Of a DNA stretch of 64,000 nt, positions 52,350-60,819 are shown piece after piece. Under the pieces are notes generated by a model. That model saw only the letters and a program-made list of their open reading frames with translations, had not been told where the DNA came from and made no database searches. The stretch's first letter is position 1; each line of letters starts with the position of its first letter. This DNA is from Thalassococcus_A lentus (lineage in GTDB: Bacteria > Pseudomonadota > Alphaproteobacteria > Rhodobacterales > Rhodobacteraceae): positions 620,001 through 684,000 of the forward strand of contig NZ_JAQIOY010000002.1 in the NCBI RefSeq assembly GCF_028023555.1, in the 5' to 3' direction. Both the position numbers and the translations under genes were made by a program.

Positions 52350-52378
52350 AAACTGCCGGCTCGACCGGCAGTTTTTTA
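52350..52378. terminator. Terminator between response regulator and second Hpt-like gene
   Basis: AACTGCCGG / CCGGCAGTT stem with a 4-base loop, then TTTTTATTT. Positioned after the response regulator stop at 52326 and before the convergent gene end at 52405. Confidence 0.9.
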
Positions 52379-52404
52379 TTTCGGCGTTTAAACTGAACTG
52401 AAAG

Positions 52405-52806
52405 TCAGGCCGCCTGTTTCAACGAACGCGGCACACTGTCCGCCCTTACGCCAAAGAACCCAATGCGCCATTTGACTTCGAGTGTGGTCAACTGCGCAAG
52501 GTTGGAAACCGTTTCAGCCTTGCGCGCCAAGCCGTCCGTTTGACCAGCCCTGAGCATGAACTCAAGATGTTGGAGATTGGTCATAAGTGCCTTGGCGCCA
52601 AAGACGCCACACGGTCCGATACCCCGGTGCAGCTTGGTGGCCCACACTGTGAATGAGGGCGCACAATTCGCCGTTCTCATGCTGTTCAGGTCTTTCTGGA
52701 TTAATCGGAATGCCGCGCAGCTTTCGCGGCGGACGGCTCTGTGGCCGAACATGGCAACCGAATCCATAAAGACGGCCCAATCCAACAGCTCTGGTTGTCT
52801 GATCAT
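52405..52806 (-). CDS. Small Hpt-like phosphotransfer protein, second copy
   Basis: 133 residues. LHRGIGPCGVFGAKALMTNLQHLEFML matches the first Hpt-like protein at H-R-x-x-G-P-x-x-x-F-G-A, with H60 as candidate phosphoacceptor; the flanking regions are helical but different, and it carries more cysteine and methionine. ATG 52806 has GAGG about 8 bases upstream; a TTG one codon earlier is unlikely. Convergent with the response regulator and divergent from the PhnD-like gene, with a 211-base spacer that would hold both promoters. Confidence 0.6.
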   Translation of the reverse strand: MIRQPELLDWAVFMDSVAMFGHRAVRRESCAAFRLIQKDLNSMRTANCAPSFTVWATKLHRGIGPCGVFGAKALMTNLQHLEFMLRAGQTDGLARKAETVSNLAQLTTLEVKWRIGFFGVRADSVPRSLKQAA

Positions 52807-53017
52807 CAAATCTGCCTCGATATTTTGTCTTTTTTTTCAGAGCTATCGAGATGCGAATACCGGCTCCACTACACAAATGGATAGGTATTTGGCTTTTCAG
52901 GATAGCCCGCGTTTACGCAGTGAATAGGTGCGTTTACTACCTCAAGGTAATTGGGTGTTGGGGCATCGCTGCGATCATGTGAAAAGTGGCGAATCCCGAG
53001 GTTTGAAAGGACAGGTC

Positions 53018-53827
53018 ATGTTTCGACGCGTAGTTATCGGTGCTGCCGTGGCGATCTCTTTGCTCGGAAGCGCCGCGCTTTCGTGCGAGCTGAGCTTGGG
53101 AGTCGTTCCTCAATTCGAACACCGCCGTATTCTGGCTGCGTGGACCCCGGTCATCGAACGACTGGAAACAGCGACGGGTTGCACCGTCCGGCTCCGTGCC
53201 TCTCGCAGCATTCCGGAATTCGAAGACGAATTCCAATCCGGAAGCTTCGACATCGTGTACATGAACCCGTTTCATGCTGTCATGGCGCATGATGAACAGA
53301 ATTATCTTCCTATCATCCGTTCCGGTGCCCGTAAGTTGCAGGGCATTCTTGTCGTGGCCGCGGACTCAGAGTTTCAGGACGTGAAGGATCTCGATGGTCA
53401 GGAGCTGGCCTTCCCTTCACCCAACGCGCTTGGCGCTTCGCTGTTGATGCGTGCGGAACTGACAGAGAGTGTTGGGATCTCTTACACCACTCGCTACGTC
53501 GGCACGCATACCTCTGTGTACCTCAACGTCTACAAACAGCTGGTCGCAGCTGGAGGCGGCGTTCAACGGTCGCTCAGCACGCAGGACCCTGCCCTGTCAG
53601 AAGGTCTGCGGGTCATATACAGAACACAGCAGGTTCCGGCGCACCCAATCGCGATACACCCAAGGGTCGGATCAGACCATGTGGCCAAGATTACGGCAGA
53701 GATTTTGAAGATCGGCGCAGAGAACCCAGAACTGCTTGAGCGTATCCCGCTCAAACAGCCGATTGAAACGAACATTGATGAATACGCTGCCTTGCGCGAC
53801 ATGGGCCTCGAAAAGTTCCGCGAATAA
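53018..53827 (+). CDS. PhnD-family periplasmic binding protein, sensor-associated
   Basis: 269 residues. A signal peptide (VVIGAAVAISLLGSAALS, cut near SC-ELS) precedes a PhnD/phosphonate-type solute-binding fold: LGVVPQFEHRRILAAWTPVIERLETATGCTVRLRAS, FDIVYMNPFHAVMAH, ELAFPSPNALGASLLMRAEL. A cysteine at the cleavage site could make it a lipoprotein. No ABC permease or ATPase is nearby; instead a hybrid kinase starts 11 bases after its stop, so it is inferred to present a ligand to that kinase. The ligand may be a phosphorus oxyanion or something quite different. ATG 53018 has AAAGGACAG upstream. Confidence 0.85.
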   Translation: MFRRVVIGAAVAISLLGSAALSCELSLGVVPQFEHRRILAAWTPVIERLETATGCTVRLRASRSIPEFEDEFQSGSFDIVYMNPFHAVMAHDEQNYLPIIRSGARKLQGILVVAADSEFQDVKDLDGQELAFPSPNALGASLLMRAELTESVGISYTTRYVGTHTSVYLNVYKQLVAAGGGVQRSLSTQDPALSEGLRVIYRTQQVPAHPIAIHPRVGSDHVAKITAEILKIGAENPELLERIPLKQPIETNIDEYAALRDMGLEKFRE

Positions 53828-53838
53828 TGGATGTCTGA

Positions 53839-55692
53839 ATGATCGGCCTCACGAGCCTTCGCTGCAGAACTCTGATCTTTTTGTTCACGCTGTTCTGCCT
53901 GATCTTGGGCGCCACGGCGTTTGTATTTGTGCCCCGAAAAATCGAGAATTCGGTTGCGCAGGCTATGGCCACGGTCGAGCCGGTCATCGAAGTCACGGTC
54001 GAAGGACTAGTTCCAATGCTGGTCGGCGGCGAGCTGGCGAATGTCTATGACCAGCTTGATCTGATCAGGGAACGTCTGCCGATCATTCAGGAAATCGTCC
54101 TGACGGACGATCTTGGCCGCTCCCTCTATCCGCTGTTCGAACCAGCAGAAATGCCATCCGGCAAGCGCATCGAGATCCAGACCTATCAGATCGGAGGCAA
54201 GAATGCTCGACTGGGCACCATTCAACTGGCTCTAGACCTGAACGTGATCGCTGACCCGATTATTCAGGAAGCGACAAATCAGCTCTTGCTGATCTTTGGC
54301 GTCATGCTCTTTGTCACGTTCATCACGTACTTTCTGGCGGAACGGGAATTGTTGACGCCGATCCAGCGCCTGACCTCGATGATGGATGCGACGGCCCTGG
54401 GGATCGACGACAGCGAAGTGGCCCGGCCCAAAATGCATTCGTATGAGCTCGAGACACTGGCAGACAGTTTTGAACGTGCCCGTTGGGAGCTGAGGGCTTC
54501 GGCAGAGCAACTCAAGACCGCAAGGGACGAGGCCGAGAAGGCAAACAAGGCCAAGACCGATTTTCTGGCCAACATGAGTCACGAGTTGCGCACACCCTTG
54601 TCCGGCGTGTTGGGCATCACGGAAGTGCTGGTTTCAGAAAACCACGACCCGAGAACGAAGGAACTGCTGAGCTCTGTGCATGGCGCGGGTGAACGATTGC
54701 TGCATCACCTCAACCAGATCCTTGACCTGACCCGGATCGAAACTGGTGAAATGCGGTATTTCGGCGAAAGCTTCAGCGTTTCGGGGCTGGTGCATGAGAT
54801 CACGGGCCTGTTCAAGCAGACGGCCAAGGCAAAGGGCATTTATCTCAAACACGACAGCACGGTCGATGTGGAAACCGTTACCACCGACAAGGAAAAGCTG
54901 GCGCAGGTCCTGACAAATCTGGTGAACAACGCCATCAAATTTACAGAAACAGGCGGTGTGACCATCAGCACCGCACTTGAGAGCCGAGACGGGCGAACCG
55001 GGTTAATCGTTTCTGTCACCGATACAGGCATCGGCATTTCTGACGATCACCTCGAGACCATCTTTGAAAAGTTCAATCAAGGCGATTCAAGCACCACGAG
55101 ACGGTACGGAGGCTCGGGCTTGGGGCTGACCATCTGTCAAAGTTTGGTCACGTTTCTGGACGGTGAAATATCCGCCAAGAGCGGCGCACAGGGCGGCACA
55201 ACTATGTCCGTCTGGCTACCAGTCAAACTGCAGGCAAAGCCAACCAAGACCCGCAAGGACCGTGCCGCGCCAACGCAGTTGGAAGAGGCGTTCAAGCAGC
55301 TCAAGATCCTTGTGGTTGACGATGAACCCATCAACCGGCTGCACGCCGAAAAACTGCTGGAAAAGCACGGCCTGACAGACGTCACCTTGGTGGAGGACGG
55401 TCATCAGGCGGTCCGCAGAGCCACCGCAGACAAATACGATGTCATTTTGATGGATTGTCACATGCCAAATCTGGACGGGTTGGAGGCAACAGAACTGATC
55501 CGCAAGCAGGAACAGACGCTACGCAACACGCCCGCGTATATCATCGGGTTCACTGCGAACATCATGCCTGGCGTGAAGGAAAACTGCCTCGACGTGGGAA
55601 TGAACGATATGATGACCAAACCACTGTCGATCAAAAAACTGCACGCCGCCCTGACCCGCTTTTCCGATCATCAAAACGTAAAAGCATCCTGA
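53839..55692 (+). CDS. Hybrid sensor histidine kinase
   Basis: 617 residues. Membrane segment 1 at about 12-30, a periplasmic domain at about 32-147, membrane segment 2 at about 148-167, a HAMP-like linker, then a coiled coil. HisKA H-box NMSHELRTPLSG with H248; HATPase N-box NLVNNAIKF, G1 DTGIGIS, G2 GGSGLGL. C-terminal receiver domain with D539 (ILMDCHMP) and K594 (MTKPLS). As a hybrid kinase it needs an Hpt to reach a response regulator, and both are encoded 1 to 3 kb upstream. Starts 11 bases after the PhnD-like gene, so they form an operon. Confidence 0.93.
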   Translation: MIGLTSLRCRTLIFLFTLFCLILGATAFVFVPRKIENSVAQAMATVEPVIEVTVEGLVPMLVGGELANVYDQLDLIRERLPIIQEIVLTDDLGRSLYPLFEPAEMPSGKRIEIQTYQIGGKNARLGTIQLALDLNVIADPIIQEATNQLLLIFGVMLFVTFITYFLAERELLTPIQRLTSMMDATALGIDDSEVARPKMHSYELETLADSFERARWELRASAEQLKTARDEAEKANKAKTDFLANMSHELRTPLSGVLGITEVLVSENHDPRTKELLSSVHGAGERLLHHLNQILDLTRIETGEMRYFGESFSVSGLVHEITGLFKQTAKAKGIYLKHDSTVDVETVTTDKEKLAQVLTNLVNNAIKFTETGGVTISTALESRDGRTGLIVSVTDTGIGISDDHLETIFEKFNQGDSSTTRRYGGSGLGLTICQSLVTFLDGEISAKSGAQGGTTMSVWLPVKLQAKPTKTRKDRAAPTQLEEAFKQLKILVVDDEPINRLHAEKLLEKHGLTDVTLVEDGHQAVRRATADKYDVILMDCHMPNLDGLEATELIRKQEQTLRNTPAYIIGFTANIMPGVKENCLDVGMNDMMTKPLSIKKLHAALTRFSDHQNVKAS

Positions 55693-55741
55693 CGGGCAGT
55701 CGGCGCAACGCCAACGATCGCTGTCAAAGACCGGAAATCAG

Positions 55742-55826
55742 TGGTGCGGGTGGAGGGACTTGAACCCCCACGCCTTGCGGCGCCAGAACCTAAATCTGGT
55801 GCGTCTACCAATTTCGCCACACCCGC
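55742..55826 (-). tRNA. tRNA-Leu (anticodon UAG)
   Basis: 85 bases including an encoded CCA (55744-55742). Read on the - strand: acceptor GCGGGTG pairs with CACCCGC, D-arm GCGAAATTGGTAGACGC, anticodon stem CCAGA/TCTGG with loop TTTAGGT (anticodon TAG), long variable arm CGCCGCAAGGCGT as in class II tRNAs, T-arm with GTTCAAGTCC. Reads CUA and, by wobble, other CUN codons. Confidence 0.96.
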
Positions 55827-56015
55827 ACGTCTCCGGACATTCGCAAATCAGTCCGGACAGGAGGCTGATTATCAAAGCTTTTCGGACAGTGCGAGAGGAA
55901 AATTATGGTGCAACAGTGTCAGGGTTTTCCTCATTATGGGCGCGACATTCACCTTTTTTTGCCATATTGTGATGCAAAAAAACTGAGGCAGAACATACAA
56001 AAGGAAGAACCTGCA

Positions 56016-56528
56016 ATGGAATTCCAGCAGATTTCCCGCGCCGATGGTGCGCGTCGTGTCAACGAAACGACCGCCCAAAATGCTCTTGCAGCCGGAACAG
56101 TTGTTCTGACGCTTGATGGCGCACTCCCCGTCGAATTCATCAACGAAGGTGATCGTGTAATCACCCGCGACAGCGGCATGGCCGTTGTGCGCAAGGTACG
56201 CCGCACCACGCAGCGTTCAAAGGCGATCGCAATCAAGGCAGGCTCGCTGGGTAACAACCGCCCAGACCGCGATGCCGTTCTGCCCGCAAATCAGGAAATT
56301 CTGGTCCGCGACTGGCGCGCCGAAGCTTTGTTCGGTGCCTCTCAGGCGCTGGTATCTGCATCGCGGCTCGTGGATGGCGAATTTGTTCGCGATCTTGGAA
56401 CGCGCGAAATCGACATGATCGAACTGATCTTTGACACGCCGCATATTCTTTATGCCGACGGCCTGGAGGTCGCATCGGCAACCGCTGAAACAGCATCCTC
56501 GGACACACAGGACGCGATCGCAGCATAA
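56016..56528 (+). CDS. Stand-alone Hint-domain protein
   Basis: 170 residues. Hint_2-type region at about 27-160: GTVVLTLDGALPVEFINEGDRVITRDSGMAVVRKV resembles the Hedgehog/intein start, but with V-V-L in place of the usual C after GT, so the splicing nucleophile seems to be missing. Further block: LPANQEILVRDWRAEALFGASQALVSASRLVDGEFV. Rhodobacterales carry many Hint proteins, often fused to RTX repeats; here the domain stands alone. Function unknown. ATG 56016 has AAAGGAAGA upstream; the longer frame is not supported. A terminator follows at 56567. Confidence 0.8.
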   Translation: MEFQQISRADGARRVNETTAQNALAAGTVVLTLDGALPVEFINEGDRVITRDSGMAVVRKVRRTTQRSKAIAIKAGSLGNNRPDRDAVLPANQEILVRDWRAEALFGASQALVSASRLVDGEFVRDLGTREIDMIELIFDTPHILYADGLEVASATAETASSDTQDAIAA

Positions 56529-56566
56529 AAAACAAACAGTCGCTGAGGCAAATGGACAGGTTCTGT

Positions 56567-56588
56567 AGGGCGGGGTTTTCCCCGCCCT
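56567..56588. terminator. Terminator after the Hint gene
   Basis: AGGGCGGGG-tttt-CCCCGCCCT perfect hairpin with GTTCATTTTC after it; sits between the convergent Hint and dddP genes. Confidence 0.8.
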
Positions 56589-56629
56589 GTTCATTTTCTA
56601 GCAGCGCTTAAACCAAGCTCAGAGACCTA

Positions 56630-57973
56630 TCAGGCGATCCCCATCAATCTTGGGTCAAAGGGATACTTGGTCAGGTTTTCGTAACCGTCCTCGGTAATCA
56701 GCACCTGATCTTCCAGCTTGATCGAGAAGTCGCCACCCTCTGGGCTCGCAAGCACTTCGACGCACAATGTCATACCGGGCTCTAACTCGTAGTCGAAGGC
56801 GCCTTCGACCATCTTGTCCGGATAGGCCACAAGCGGCCACTCATCGCACAATCCAACCCCATGCATCAGGCAGCCGTATTTGCCCTTTTGGAATTCAGGC
56901 CGGAGCACATGTGTGTTGCGTGACAAGTCCTGAATGTTCACACCGGGTTTGAGCATCTCCATATTCGTCATGATGTGTTCATGCGCGTGCTTCATGGTGT
57001 CGACCATATCGGGACGCGGCGGTTGATCGCCGATCCACCATGTCCGCGAAATGTCGATGCAAATTCCGTAGCTTGAAACCAGATCGGTATCAAAAGCCAC
57101 AATCTCGTTGTTCTGAACGATCCGGCCGCCACACTCCTGAAACCACGGATTTGTCCGTGGCCCCGAGGTCAGCAACCGGGTTTCGATCCATTCACCACCC
57201 CTGCGAATATTTTCTGCGTGCAACACAGCCCAGATGTCGTCCTCGGATATGCCGCCACCGGGCACCTTGGTGCGGGCATAGTCTTCCATGGCGTAGCATG
57301 CCGTCTCGCAGGCATGTGACGCGCAACGCATGGCCTTGATCTCGTCCGGTCCTTTGACGCTTCGCGCCTTTTCCGTCAGTTCTTCGCCTTCCATGATCTC
57401 GAAGCCCTGCGCCTCAAGGGCGCGCAGCCCATGCAGCATGATCTTGTCCACGGCCAAACGCTTGTTGCCCGGTGCGTGTTCTTCCAGCAGCACCCGCACT
57501 TCGTTTGAAAAGGCGTCGGCAGCAACATCAACCTTGTCCCCGCGATCAAAGTAGAACAGGTCCGCACCTGAACGCGCTTCGCGTACCAAGGGATTGAAAC
57601 TGCTCAGGAAAGGCGAGTTCTTGTAGTCCCAGATCACCATATAGCCATCGGCGCAAACCAGAACCGCCCGAAATGGATTGTGCGTGTTCCACAGCTGCAT
57701 GTTGGTGCTGTCAGTGGCGTAGCGAATGTTGAGCGGATCAAAGACCAAAAGCCCCGCATAGTCCCGCGCGACGATATGATCGACAAGCCGTTGCCACCGG
57801 TAGCGGCGCATTACCTGAAGATCAGGCAGTTCAAGCCCCGCTGCGGCCCATTCACCATAGGCCAGTTGCGTCGGGCCGATCTCGACCCGGTCGGCATCGT
57901 TTGGTGTGTTGTCCCCAAGGGTCGCGCCACGGGTCGGGTCAATCTTGCGGGTGTCACGATAGTGCGTGTTCAT
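56630..57973 (-). CDS. dddP: DMSP lyase DddP
   Basis: 447 residues, M24 metallopeptidase fold turned to cleaving dimethylsulfoniopropionate to dimethyl sulfide and acrylate. The N-terminus (RKIDPTRGATLGDNTPNDADRVEIGPTQLA) and YATDSTNMQLWNTHNPFRA are characteristic of DddP rather than of peptidases. Metal ligands by count from the ATG at 57973: D295, D297, D307, H371, E406 and E421, the same six residues I recall for Roseobacter DddP. ATG 57973 is chosen because the N-terminus then matches the family. Convergent with the Hint gene; divergent from the DUF3445 gene. Confidence 0.95.
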   Translation of the reverse strand: MNTHYRDTRKIDPTRGATLGDNTPNDADRVEIGPTQLAYGEWAAAGLELPDLQVMRRYRWQRLVDHIVARDYAGLLVFDPLNIRYATDSTNMQLWNTHNPFRAVLVCADGYMVIWDYKNSPFLSSFNPLVREARSGADLFYFDRGDKVDVAADAFSNEVRVLLEEHAPGNKRLAVDKIMLHGLRALEAQGFEIMEGEELTEKARSVKGPDEIKAMRCASHACETACYAMEDYARTKVPGGGISEDDIWAVLHAENIRRGGEWIETRLLTSGPRTNPWFQECGGRIVQNNEIVAFDTDLVSSYGICIDISRTWWIGDQPPRPDMVDTMKHAHEHIMTNMEMLKPGVNIQDLSRNTHVLRPEFQKGKYGCLMHGVGLCDEWPLVAYPDKMVEGAFDYELEPGMTLCVEVLASPEGGDFSIKLEDQVLITEDGYENLTKYPFDPRLMGIA

Positions 57974-58117
57974 GATGCGCCTCATTATTGTGCATTCAGG
58001 CTGCGGCGATTGAACATGGGCTGCATGACAAATCGCGACCTGCGATTGACGTTTTCGGATCGTTTTTTCCCGTTCACGTCATTGCGCAGGGCTGCGAATA
58101 CCCGCAATCATTGCGAT

Positions 58118-58864
58118 ATGATTTGCCAGTCGAACCTTCCCTATGACGCAACCCGCCGCCCTGCCCTGCCCGGCGTTGCGCCACTCAAGCCAGAGGAATG
58201 GCTGCACGTAGATGATGCCTATGCCGCGCAGATGGCGGAACGGCTGCGCCTGCTGCGGTCTCAGCGTGACAGTGTGCTTTGGATGGACCCCAGCGCACAG
58301 CAAGCCGCAGAAGAGCTGTTGTTGATGGCGCTGAAACATTGCCCTGACGGCTTTGCCGTGACGGACGATCAGGTCACATGCCCGGATGGGCGCGTGGTGG
58401 CCCTGTCATTGGATGATCCTTTGGGGACCCTTGGGCAGATCTTTCAGGAAGACTTTTGCCTGATGATCAAACAGGGCAACGAGCATGCGCTGATGGGCGC
58501 GGTTTTGTGCTTCCCGGCCAGTTGGACGCTGTCGGAAAAGGCGGGCAAAGGCCTGTTTGCCGTGCATGGCCCGGTGGATGTGTATGACGGTTTGCTGGCC
58601 CGGCGCGTTCAGAGACTGTTCGACGGGGTGCGCGCAGGAAAACCGCTGTGGCGGTTCAACGCGCTGTGGTACGACGACCCCACGCTTTACCAGCCGCGAT
58701 CTGCGCTCGCCCCTCGCGAAGCCCCACCAGCACACGAAGGCGGTTATTTCCGAAGCGAGCGCCAGTGCATACTGCGCCTGCCGGACACTGGCGCAGCGGT
58801 CTTCTCGATCCACACGTATCAGGTGACCCGGGCATCCTATGATGCGCAATTCGGTGAATCCTGA
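58118..58864 (+). CDS. DUF3445 protein (heme-dependent oxidative N-demethylase-like)
   Basis: 248 residues. LKPEEWLHVDDAYAAQMAERLRLL, DDPLGTLGQIFQEDFCLMIK and CFPASWTLSEKAGKGLFAVHGPVDVYDGLLARRVQRLFDGV, plus RSERQCILRLPDTGAAVFSIHTYQV, are the DUF3445 blocks. The family includes the alpha subunit of a heme-dependent oxidative N-demethylase that removes methyl groups from amines. ATG 58118 starts just before the conserved LPYDATRRP; the frame is open much further upstream, across dddP on the other strand, and that part is not coding. No strong Shine-Dalgarno. Divergent from dddP with 144 bases between. Confidence 0.82.
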   Translation: MICQSNLPYDATRRPALPGVAPLKPEEWLHVDDAYAAQMAERLRLLRSQRDSVLWMDPSAQQAAEELLLMALKHCPDGFAVTDDQVTCPDGRVVALSLDDPLGTLGQIFQEDFCLMIKQGNEHALMGAVLCFPASWTLSEKAGKGLFAVHGPVDVYDGLLARRVQRLFDGVRAGKPLWRFNALWYDDPTLYQPRSALAPREAPPAHEGGYFRSERQCILRLPDTGAAVFSIHTYQVTRASYDAQFGES

Positions 58865-58882
58865 CGCTCTGTGGAACGGCGC

Positions 58883-59701
58883 TTAGTGCAGGAAGCTGTG
58901 GAACAGACGTCCTAGATCGTTTGAGTTATACAGCGCCACGAACAACATGGTCACTGACAGACTTTGTGTTGCGAGTCGGAAATCCATCCCGCGTGCTGCG
59001 CCGAACACCGCCAGTGCCGCCGCGACCGGTAAGTTGAACAAAGCAACCACACCCGTCATTGCCCAGCTTGCCGCACCCATGCGGATCTCTTCGGGCGAGT
59101 TTTCTGCCAAACGTTCGCGCATGATCGTCACGGCGAGGGATGGCGCGTCTGCAACTCTCGGCTTTTCCGATTCCGGTTCGATTGGTATGCCAATTTCTTC
59201 GCGCAACAGTTGCTGTTCTTCGTATTCCGCGGCTTCGACTTCACTCAGTTCATCATCCTGGGAAATGTACTGTGCGTCAGGCTGCAATTGATTGTTTCGC
59301 AGCGGAGACACGTAGCTACGCAGACGAATGAAATCTTCGCGCCCGATCAAAACGTCCGGTGAATACCATTCGATGATGTCACAGGATGAATGCTCCAGAA
59401 CGGCCAGAACTGTATCGGAAAGCAGCTTGGCCAGAATTTCCTCGCTGTCTTCATCCGGGTTACGCGCGATCGCTGTCATCACAATACGCGGACCATAAAT
59501 ACCGTCTTCTTCGGCTCGCATCTTGATGCCGTAGTTGTCGCCAAAGACTGCTGATTTGCGTTCGCTGATACGTGGGGGGCGTTCCGACCAAGGCTCCAGC
59601 TCTGCCAGACACCGTGCCGCGCTTACCAGATAGTCATTCAGTTCCAGATCCGTCATATCCGGAAGCACCAAACCGGCATATGGTATTTGATCAACGGTCA
59701 T
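58883..59701 (-). CDS. Membrane protein of unknown function, paralogue A
   Basis: 272 residues. A soluble N-terminal domain (about 1-150; EEILAKLLSDTVLAVLEHSSCDIIEWYSPDVLIGREDFIRL) is followed by an acidic linker and a C-terminal pair of hydrophobic segments (GAASWAMTGVVALFNLPVAAALAVFGAARGMDFRLATQSLSVTMLFVALYNSND). The C-terminus resembles that of the protein at 60820-61677. ATG 59701 has GAGG 9 bases upstream; GTG 59719 is longer. No family name could be given with confidence; a distant likeness to DUF4261-type proteins is only an impression. Confidence 0.75.
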   Translation of the reverse strand: MTVDQIPYAGLVLPDMTDLELNDYLVSAARCLAELEPWSERPPRISERKSAVFGDNYGIKMRAEEDGIYGPRIVMTAIARNPDEDSEEILAKLLSDTVLAVLEHSSCDIIEWYSPDVLIGREDFIRLRSYVSPLRNNQLQPDAQYISQDDELSEVEAAEYEEQQLLREEIGIPIEPESEKPRVADAPSLAVTIMRERLAENSPEEIRMGAASWAMTGVVALFNLPVAAALAVFGAARGMDFRLATQSLSVTMLFVALYNSNDLGRLFHSFLH

Positions 59702-59895
59702 TTCTCTAAACCTCGGCACGAATACATACGATCAATCGAGGTTATTTAGACCCAAAAATCTTGGTCAAATTCGGGCAAAAGATCGTTTTTTGGTCACATT
59801 GGCTGCCGCAATTTGACCCTAGGGAATAGTGGGCACGTCGAGAGCGCCCACTTATAGTTGTGTTTGTTTTTGTCTCTGTTCAGCACAGAATCTGT

Positions 59896-60708
59896 CTATT
59901 GCGCCCGCGAAGCGGCGTAGACAATCGCTCTGAGGTAGTTACCGCTGTCATTCCATACCTTCAGAACTTCAAAGTTGCGCGTTCCATCACCGTAGGGCTG
60001 CCCGGCTTTCCAACCGTTCTTGGCCAGCATATTCGCTGCCGAAGCCAGAGCGTCCACTGCATTGTAAGGATCAGCTCGTCCATCGCCGTTGCCATCCACG
60101 CCGTAGCGCAGCCAGTTGCCCGCAAGAAACTGCATGTGCCCCAACTCACCTGATGGGCCGCCCTGCGTGCCGGGGGTAATCAGCCCCTTGTCCACCATCT
60201 TGAGCGCGGCGACTGCGTGCGGCTCGAACCTTGGATGGCGGCGGCAGTAGGATGCGAGCGTTACAGCACCATCGACGATCTTGGTTTTTCCCAGATATCC
60301 ACCCCAGCTGGTTTCGAGCCCCCAGATCGTCGCAAGCAAAGAACCGGGCACGCCATAACGGCGCTCGATCGAACTGAACGTATTCGGGTTTTTCGCAACC
60401 TTGCTACGCACGCGTTTGATAAACGCATCGGCGCTGCTGCCAGACCGTTTGGCAAGAAACCGCGCAGGATCCGCTTGCAACGTGCCCTTCTGCGACGACG
60501 GAGACGATTCAAAGCGCCAGGTGATCCCGGAGAGGCTTGCAGCGTTCAAGGCCTGCAAACCGCGCTGCCCCACGCCCGAAGACTTCGCATCGCCCGCGAA
60601 ATGGCTTTTGTAAGCGCTCCAATTGCCTTTTGACGTAATGCAATCCGCGGCAAAGGCTGGCATCGCCGCCATGGCCGACAAACAAAGGGCTGAAAGGGTA
60701 AGACGCAT
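59896..60708 (-). CDS. Lytic murein transglycosylase (MltB family)
   Basis: 270 residues. Signal peptide LSALCLSAMAAMPAFAADC, then an SLT_2-type catalytic domain with the active-site Glu in IWGLETSWGGYLG and GELGHMQFLAGNWLRYGVDGNGDGRADPYNAVDALASAANML. It cleaves peptidoglycan glycan strands in the periplasm. No peptidoglycan-binding domain, so it is a short MltB variant. A cysteine after the signal peptide (AADC) does not fit a clean lipobox. ATG 60708 has GGAG 6 bases upstream; the longer frame is not supported. Confidence 0.9.
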   Translation of the reverse strand: MRLTLSALCLSAMAAMPAFAADCITSKGNWSAYKSHFAGDAKSSGVGQRGLQALNAASLSGITWRFESSPSSQKGTLQADPARFLAKRSGSSADAFIKRVRSKVAKNPNTFSSIERRYGVPGSLLATIWGLETSWGGYLGKTKIVDGAVTLASYCRRHPRFEPHAVAALKMVDKGLITPGTQGGPSGELGHMQFLAGNWLRYGVDGNGDGRADPYNAVDALASAANMLAKNGWKAGQPYGDGTRNFEVLKVWNDSGNYLRAIVYAASRAQ

Positions 60709-60819
60709 GATAAACTCCGGGTAATGATCAATTGCCCGCAGAATATGCAAATAATCGCATAGTGGCCAAGGGGGAATACATGACCCCACCAACCACGCCT
60801 TTGCGATCAAACAGACCGA

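Noticed and set aside
40566..52400. Shared TTTAA-N-CTGAAC motif near 40566, 47656 and 52387
   Set aside because: Only about 11 bases with no further alignment around it; may be chance.
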